From positions 1 to 29,106 of the forward strand of contig JBAJNK010000049.1 in assembly GCA_036881805.1 (NCBI GenBank): a stretch of 29,106 nt of DNA, written 5' to 3'. The translations under genes were made by a program, and so were the position numbers. Numbering within the stretch: the first letter of the stretch is position 1; every line of letters begins with the position of its first letter. The notes beneath the pieces are model-generated. The model had not been told where the DNA came from and ran no database searches. It worked only from the letters and a program-made list of their open reading frames with translations. The DNA comes from JANQLC01 sp036881805 (lineage in GTDB: Bacteria > Bacteroidota > Bacteroidia > Flavobacteriales > JANQLC01). Below are positions 24,451-29,106 of the stretch, one piece after another.

Positions 24451-25314
24451 CTATTTCGAGCAGTCGGCCTGCCAGTTTGAAGTCATGGCATTTAGCAAGG
24501 CTTTGGCTGAAGTGTCATCATCGGCATGGATCGCCTGCACCCAATTGCCGTACATCGCATTGGGCAAGACGATAAAGCGCTTGCCGAATTCACTGCGGTG
24601 GGCTTCCATCAATCGCCTGCGACCAGCCGGCGTTTGCGCGTCTTCGTAAAAATCGCCCAGGTTGTCTCCGAGTAGCAATGCGATTTCATAACCGCTTTTT
24701 TCTATGTACGCCCGGCGGCTTTCCTTGCTACTCGGATTTGGGTTGGCTGGAGATTGCGCTGTTCTCAGCAAAACATGGGCGGTGTCGGCATTGGGAAAGC
24801 CTCGCCGTTTCAGGTTTTCAACCGTTTGATTCAGGTATTTATCCCTTCGGTTTGAAACGTAAAAAATCTCAAAACCATTTGATTTGACATAATGTAAGAA
24901 GGAAACCGCGCCGGGTATGGCTTTTGCAGTTGCCGCATTCATCCAGCTGTCCCAACAGGCTGGATAAGCCTTGTCGCACAAGATGGATTGCGCCTCATAG
25001 GGTGCGTTATCGAGAAGCGTCTCATCGATATCCACTACGACCGCCCTGTGCTTTTTATGTGGAAATTGCACCTTCAGCTGATCGATGCGCAGCTTGGCCA
25101 GGTTATACGCTTGGTAAGCGATCGCCCTGTACTCCGCTGCACAGTGGTTGTAAAGCGTTGCCATCAAGCGCTTTTGCTCGGTAAAGTGCAGGTCTCTCAC
25201 CTTTGCATCCGGTGTTTTTGAATGGCCCTTTGCGGCTACGCCCACGGCTATGCAGCTCGACACTGCGTGTGCAAAGAGGAATAGAGCGGATAAGCGCGCT
25301 GCGTTTTTCAGCAT
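24451..25314 (-). CDS. e(P4)-family lipoprotein acid phosphatase / 5'-nucleotidase
   Basis: A 287-residue HAD-superfamily phosphatase of the outer-membrane lipoprotein e(P4) type, which dephosphorylates nucleotides and other phosphate esters outside the inner membrane. The N-terminus is a signal peptide, with a hydrophobic stretch at about 8-18 and the lipobox VSSC, Cys21 being the lipidated residue. The HAD nucleophile motif VVDIDETLLD has Asp95 and Asp97. Motif II is YVSNRRD near 152, and motif IV LLLGDNLGDF near 218. The sequence CDKAYPACWDSWM after motif I is typical of the cap. The length is close to known e(P4) proteins. It is divergent from xerD with a 40-88 bp gap depending on the xerD start. 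Confidence 0.9.
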   Translation of the reverse strand: MLKNAARLSALFLFAHAVSSCIAVGVAAKGHSKTPDAKVRDLHFTEQKRLMATLYNHCAAEYRAIAYQAYNLAKLRIDQLKVQFPHKKHRAVVVDIDETLLDNAPYEAQSILCDKAYPACWDSWMNAATAKAIPGAVSFLHYVKSNGFEIFYVSNRRDKYLNQTVENLKRRGFPNADTAHVLLRTAQSPANPNPSSKESRRAYIEKSGYEIALLLGDNLGDFYEDAQTPAGRRRLMEAHRSEFGKRFIVLPNAMYGNWVQAIHADDDTSAKALLNAMTSNWQADCSK

Positions 25315-25325
25315 GACAAATCATA

Positions 25326-25357
25326 TTTGGATTCAATTTTGAAAGGTAGTTATTTTG
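25326..25357 (+). promoter_or_regulatory. Possible promoter of xerD
   Basis: TTTG at 25326-25329, 21 bp of spacer, and TATTTTG at 25351-25357 resemble the Bacteroidota -33/-7 pair, though the -7 element is one T short. A second option is TTGGGC near 25355 with TACTTTTA near 25379. In either case transcription would begin after the TTG at 25355, arguing against that codon as the xerD start. Confidence 0.35.
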
Positions 25358-25402
25358 GGCTTATTATCCGATAAAAGTTTACTTTTAAGAAAAATTTGTG
25401 CT

Positions 25403-26296
25403 TTGTCCACTCCGCCCGTCATATGGGATTACCTCAATTATATCAAGCTCGAACAGGGCTTAGCTGAAAACACGGTAAAGGCTTATCACGCCGATTTGAA
25501 TAAGCTCCTCGAGCACTTTAACGGCGCGATCGATTTTAAAGCGATAGATGGTGAAGACTTACAGGATTTTATATACCAGATGGTCAAAAAGGGCATGAAA
25601 GCCCGTAGCCAAGCTCGGCTCATCAGCACGCTAAGGGGGTTTTTTCTATTTTTAAAGTTGGAACGCTATCGGAGCGATTATCCCGCCGAGTTGCTCTGCA
25701 CGCCGCAGCTTCAAAAAGAGTTGCCCGACACCCTCTCCCTGGATGAAATCGATGCACTCATCGGAGCAGTCGACCTGAGCAAGCCCACCGGCGCGCGAAA
25801 CCGCAGCATGTTAGAGCTGCTGTATGGATGTGGCCTTCGCGCCTCAGAGCTCGTGAACTTAACGCTATCCGACCTCTTTTTAAAAGAGGGTTTTATCCGT
25901 GTTTTGGGAAAGGGAAATAAGCAGCGTTTGGTACCCATCGGTGCTTACACCAAAGGGATACTGAGCGCGTATATCGACCGAATTCGCGTGCACGAGACCC
26001 CTGAGAAGGGGGCGGAAGACATCGTTTTCCGCAACCGCCGCGGCAAGCGTCTAACACGAGAAATGCTATTTATCATCACCCGAGACCTGGCAAAAAAACT
26101 GGGTTGGAAAAAGACGGTTAGTCCCCATGCCTTACGGCATTCGTTTGCCTCACACCTGTTGAGAAACGGAGCCAACCTAAAGGCCATTCAACAAATGCTC
26201 GGACATGAGAGCATCACGACCACCGAAATTTACCTGCATACGGATGAACGACAGCTGCGCGAAACGCTCATCCGGTTTCACCCTAGGGGTCGATAG
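25403..26296 (+). CDS. xerD: Tyrosine recombinase XerD/XerC
   Basis: A tyrosine recombinase that resolves chromosome dimers at dif during cell division. The core-binding domain begins YLNYIKLEQGLAENTVKAY. The catalytic domain carries the full set, numbered from this start: Arg146 (GCGLRASELVNL), Lys170 (LGKGNKQRLVPIG), His242 and Arg245 (SPHALRHSFASHLL), His268 (LGHESITTTEIY) and the nucleophile Tyr277. The frame is open to a TTG at 25355 (313 aa), but that codon sits inside a likely -7 element. The TTG at 25403 gives 297 residues, the usual length. No phage or integron genes are near, so this is the housekeeping enzyme. Whether XerC or XerD cannot be settled from one copy. Confidence 0.88.
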   Translation: MSTPPVIWDYLNYIKLEQGLAENTVKAYHADLNKLLEHFNGAIDFKAIDGEDLQDFIYQMVKKGMKARSQARLISTLRGFFLFLKLERYRSDYPAELLCTPQLQKELPDTLSLDEIDALIGAVDLSKPTGARNRSMLELLYGCGLRASELVNLTLSDLFLKEGFIRVLGKGNKQRLVPIGAYTKGILSAYIDRIRVHETPEKGAEDIVFRNRRGKRLTREMLFIITRDLAKKLGWKKTVSPHALRHSFASHLLRNGANLKAIQQMLGHESITTTEIYLHTDERQLRETLIRFHPRGR

Positions 26297-26307
26297 TGAT
26301 CAAAACA

Positions 26308-26376
26308 AAAGAGCCAAACCGGCAGCGATACGCCTCTTTTCAAATCGCTACGCCCGGACGAGTATAAAAAAGCGGT
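26308..26376. repeat. Single unit of the degenerate repeat family
   Basis: Between xerD and gpmI the sequence CGCCTCTTTTCAAATCGCTA (26331-26350) followed by CGCCCGGACGAGTATAAAAA matches the unit of array 1 in the same orientation. AGCGAT (26324-26329) and ATCGCT (26344-26349) form a 6-bp inverted repeat around the core, so it could fold in RNA and might act in termination after xerD. Confidence 0.5.
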
Positions 26377-26384
26377 AAGAATCG

Positions 26385-26392
26385 TAAATTTG
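26385..26392 (+). promoter_or_regulatory. -7 promoter element for gpmI
   Basis: TAAATTTG matches TAnnTTTG. Transcription would start near 26397, leaving a leader of about 27 nt that contains AAAAGGA before the ATG at 26424. Confidence 0.45.
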
Positions 26393-26423
26393 TCGTTTCA
26401 ATCCTTGAAAAGGAACAGCCACA

Positions 26424-27956
26424 ATGACCGAAAGACGCACCCTATTGCTGATTTTAGACGGCTGGGGCATTACCGACAACCCGCGGGTTTCCGCACCGGC
26501 ACAGGCACATACTCCGTTCATAGACAGCTGCTTTCGCAAATATCCCAATTCAAAATTGAAAGCGAGCGGCCTGGCGGTAGGACTGCCTGAAGGGCAGATG
26601 GGCAATTCAGAGGTGGGACATATCAACTTGGGTGCTGGACGCGTGGTCTACCAAAGCCTAACCCGCATCGACAAGGCAATTGAGAATGCGGCACTTTCAG
26701 ACAATCCCATTCTCAAACAAATTTTAGAAACGGCGAAGAAAGGGGATAAAAGCGTACATTTCATCGGCTTGCTATCGGATGGTGGCGTGCATTCGCATAT
26801 CGACCACTTAAAAGCGCTGTTACGCGTAGCAGCGGATTACGGCCTGCAAAACGTCTTTGTGCACGCTTTTACCGACGGGCGCGATACCGACCCCAAAAGT
26901 GGGCTTTCCTTTGTGAAAGAGATTCAAAGCTATATGGCGCAGCACATCGGTACACTGGCCTCCGTAATCGGTCGCTATTATGCCATGGATCGCGATCACC
27001 GCTGGGCGCGCATCAAACTCGCCTACGACTTGCTGACCCGAGGCGAAGGGAAGCGGTATACCGATGCCCAGGCTGCTGTGCGAGCGTCATATGATGAAGG
27101 CATTACGGATGAATTCATCAAACCTGTCGTCATAACCGATGAATCCGGTAGGCCCAAAGCCGTTGTCGAAACAGGGGATGTAGTGATCTGCTACAATTTT
27201 CGGACCGATCGCGCCCGACAGATTACCGAGGCCCTCACCCAGCGCGACTTTCCCGAATACGATATGTGTAAATTGAATCTGGATTACAACACCCTGACTC
27301 ATTATGAAGATACTTTTGTGGGGATTAAAGTCTTGTTTGAAGATGAACATATCAGCCATACCCTGGGTGAAGTGCTCGAAGCGCAAAACAAAACCCAGCT
27401 TCGCCTGGCTGAGACCGAAAAATACCCGCATGTCACCTTCTTTTTTAACGGTGGTCGTGAGGAAGTATTCCGAGGCGAACGGCGAATTTTGGTGCCTTCA
27501 CCCCAAGTGGCAACCTATGATTTGCAACCCGAAATGAGCGCTTATGCGGTGCGGGACAAGGCCATCGAAGAAATGGACAAGCGGCCGGTTGATTTCATCT
27601 GTTTAAATTTTGCCAATCCCGATATGGTTGGGCACACCGGTGTCTTTTCAGCTGCTGTAAAAGCCTGTGAGACCGTCGATCAATGCGCTGGCGCAGTAGT
27701 GGAAGCCGCTATGAGAAACCGATATGCCACAATCATGCTAGCCGATCACGGAAATGCGGAGTTTATGATCAATGCCGATGGCACACCCAATACGGCGCAT
27801 ACCAGTGCTTGGGTGCCTTGCTTTCTCATTACAGCTGACAAAGGCCTGGGGATTACGGATGGCCGCCTAAGCGATGTTGCACCCAGCCTACTACACTTGA
27901 TGCGCATACCCATACCGCGAGAGATAACGGGTGACAACCTCATAACCCATGGATGA
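26424..27956 (+). CDS. gpmI: 2,3-bisphosphoglycerate-independent phosphoglycerate mutase
   Basis: A 510-residue iPGM, which interconverts 3- and 2-phosphoglycerate in glycolysis using two manganese ions and a phosphoserine intermediate. LLILDGWG holds the first metal-binding Asp12, and GQMGNSEVGH the catalytic Ser62. Other blocks are LLSDGGVHSHIDHLKAL near 122, HAFTDGRDTDP near 150, IGRYYAMDRDHRW near 182, YNFRTDRARQITEA near 257, FANPDMVGHTG near 397 and LADHGNAE near 440. The length is typical. The ATG at 26424 follows a purine-rich leader with AAAAGGA. The gene is preceded by a -7 element and one repeat unit and followed by a 195-bp gap before map, in which I see no gene. Confidence 0.96.
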   Translation: MTERRTLLLILDGWGITDNPRVSAPAQAHTPFIDSCFRKYPNSKLKASGLAVGLPEGQMGNSEVGHINLGAGRVVYQSLTRIDKAIENAALSDNPILKQILETAKKGDKSVHFIGLLSDGGVHSHIDHLKALLRVAADYGLQNVFVHAFTDGRDTDPKSGLSFVKEIQSYMAQHIGTLASVIGRYYAMDRDHRWARIKLAYDLLTRGEGKRYTDAQAAVRASYDEGITDEFIKPVVITDESGRPKAVVETGDVVICYNFRTDRARQITEALTQRDFPEYDMCKLNLDYNTLTHYEDTFVGIKVLFEDEHISHTLGEVLEAQNKTQLRLAETEKYPHVTFFFNGGREEVFRGERRILVPSPQVATYDLQPEMSAYAVRDKAIEEMDKRPVDFICLNFANPDMVGHTGVFSAAVKACETVDQCAGAVVEAAMRNRYATIMLADHGNAEFMINADGTPNTAHTSAWVPCFLITADKGLGITDGRLSDVAPSLLHLMRIPIPREITGDNLITHG

Positions 27957-28151
27957 AATAATGGCAATCGATTGGGATGGAACCGCTGTAGGAGCGGCAT
28001 ATCCGCAGTGGTAAGGGCGAAGTGGTAAGCGACGTGGAAGAGAACCGAAAAAATTGATGCAGGTGTCTTTATCGATGGTAGCAATTCGAGTGGTTTCCCA
28101 GCGGAGACAGAAGAGAAAAAGTGTCTAAGTGGTTTATGCTAAGCGATATAT

Positions 28152-28967
28152 ATGATCCATTATAAGACGGCAGCAGAGATCGAATGCATTCGGGAGAGCG
28201 CCCTTATCGTCTCCAAAACCCTGGGGATGCTGGCTTCGGAGATCAAGCCCGGGGTGACCACGCACCACCTCGACAAACTCGCTGAGACCTTTATCCGAGA
28301 TCATGGCGCCGAACCGGGTTTTTTAGGTTTATACGGCTTTCCCAATACCCTTTGCACCTCGACCAATGAACGGGTGGTACATGGCATTCCCAATGCTGAG
28401 CCGCTGGCTGAAGGCGATATCCTGTCGGTGGATTGCGGGGTGCGCAAAGGCGGCTTTTACGGTGACCACGCCTATACCTTTGAGGTGGGCGAAGTAGCCC
28501 CGGCACTAAAGCGCTTGTTACAGGTGACCCGAGCATGTCTCTACAAAGGCATTGCGGCCTTTAAAGCGGGCAACCGCATAGGAGATGTCGGTCATGCCAT
28601 CCAAAAGCATGCGGAAGACCACGGCTATGGTGTGGTACGTGAATTGGTGGGGCACGGAATCGGTAGAAAAATGCACGAAGACCCGCAAATCCCCAACTAC
28701 GGCAAATGCGGCCGCGGAAAAAAACTCCGGGAAGGCTTAGTGGCCGCCATAGAGCCCATGATCAATTTGGGAACAGAAAAAGTAGCGCAGTCCGGCGATG
28801 GTTGGACCATCAAAACCGCAGATGGAAAAGCGTCGGCCCACTTTGAACACAATGTGGCCATCGCAAATGGGAAACCCCAAATTTTGTCTAGCTTTCGATA
28901 TATCCGCGATGCGTGCGGTTTAAAGGATACGACTTACCCGACCGATGCCAAATCCAGAAGCAGATAA
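28152..28967 (+). CDS. map: Type I methionine aminopeptidase
   Basis: A 271-residue MetAP type I, which removes the initiator methionine from nascent proteins in the cytosol. The five metal ligands are visible: Asp94 (LSVDCGV), Asp105 (YGDHAYTF), His168 (LVGHGIGRKMHEDP), Glu201 (AAIEPMINLG) and Glu232 (AHFEHNVAI). His78 in ERVVHGIPN is the conserved substrate-site histidine. There is no N-terminal zinc-finger extension. The ATG at 28152 gives the usual MIHYKTAAEIECIRES start. About 20 residues after the core are Thr-, Lys- and Arg-rich and unconserved. It is followed by a short palindrome; the remaining 139 bp to the window end hold no recognisable gene. Confidence 0.95.
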   Translation: MIHYKTAAEIECIRESALIVSKTLGMLASEIKPGVTTHHLDKLAETFIRDHGAEPGFLGLYGFPNTLCTSTNERVVHGIPNAEPLAEGDILSVDCGVRKGGFYGDHAYTFEVGEVAPALKRLLQVTRACLYKGIAAFKAGNRIGDVGHAIQKHAEDHGYGVVRELVGHGIGRKMHEDPQIPNYGKCGRGKKLREGLVAAIEPMINLGTEKVAQSGDGWTIKTADGKASAHFEHNVAIANGKPQILSSFRYIRDACGLKDTTYPTDAKSRSR

Positions 28968-28974
28968 AAATGGT

Positions 28975-28987
28975 ACGGGTAACCCGT
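28975..28987. repeat. Short palindrome after map
   Basis: ACGGGTAACCCGT lies 7 bases after the map stop and is followed by TATTTCTC. It could be a small stem-loop with a weak T tract acting in termination. The core CGGGTAACCCG is shared with the palindrome upstream of lon. Confidence 0.35.
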
Positions 28988-29106
28988 TATTTCTCATCGC
29001 GTTTGTGCAAGGTGTTTCAAAGTGGATGAAATGACACGGATAGAACGCCTTACAGAAAAGCTGTCGTATAGTATGAAGACAAAGTAATCGGGAGCATCAT
29101 ATCAAA

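Noticed and set aside
25403..26296. An integrase of a mobile element
   Set aside because: Full-length XerC/D-type enzyme with housekeeping neighbours and no attachment-site duplication, cassette or phage gene in view.
27957..28151. A gene in the gpmI-map gap
   Set aside because: Short frames on both strands have no start signal or recognisable motif; the gap also shows no clear terminator.

Overview
The window looks like chromosomal DNA of a member of the Bacteroidota, probably from a metagenome or draft assembly. Evidence for the phylum: a Rho N-terminal domain beside a DUF4293 membrane protein, a type III glutamine synthetase, a very long TamB next to tsaD, and the TAnnTTTG -7 promoter element in front of several genes. 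I cannot place it to order. Bases 1-27 are Illumina adapter, so the left edge is a raw contig end. I see no rRNA, tRNA, CRISPR array, insertion sequence or prophage.

Layout. Positions 1-2236: start of rho (-), DUF4293 protein (+), YfcE-like phosphoesterase (-), truA (+). Positions 2563-4749: type III glutamine synthetase (+). Positions 4787-5515: a degenerate tandem repeat array. Positions 5520-11056: the divergent pair tamB (-) and tsaD (+). Positions 11090-11572: a second array of the same family in the opposite orientation. Positions 11713-25314: one long minus-strand run, in order of transcription e(P4)-like lipoprotein phosphatase, aroQ, DUF6434/SAP protein, a truncated GyrI-like protein joined to a DUF6434 fragment, a DEDDh exonuclease, a dead FAA-hydrolase gene, lon, cmk, rpsA, a small broken gene, rnz, a SixA-like phosphatase, ppk and ppx. 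Positions 25403-28967: xerD, gpmI and map (all +), with one lone repeat unit between xerD and gpmI.

Most genes are housekeeping: translation and tRNA modification (truA, tsaD, rpsA, rnz, map), nitrogen assimilation (glutamine synthetase), polyphosphate turnover (ppk and ppx, overlapping), envelope biogenesis (tamB), proteolysis (lon), nucleotide metabolism (cmk), shikimate pathway (aroQ), glycolysis (gpmI) and chromosome dimer resolution (xerD). rnz-sixA-ppk-ppx are joined by 4-base overlaps, as are lon and cmk, which suggests translational coupling.

The unusual content lies between the genes. A family of roughly 39-bp degenerate repeats fills both convergent intergenic regions around tamB-tsaD as inverted arrays. 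Three loci show decay: an FAA-hydrolase pseudogene, a small gene with two in-frame stops after rpsA, and a recombined GyrI-like/DUF6434 remnant. I did not find a convincing new multi-gene system; the repeat family is the best candidate for something undescribed.
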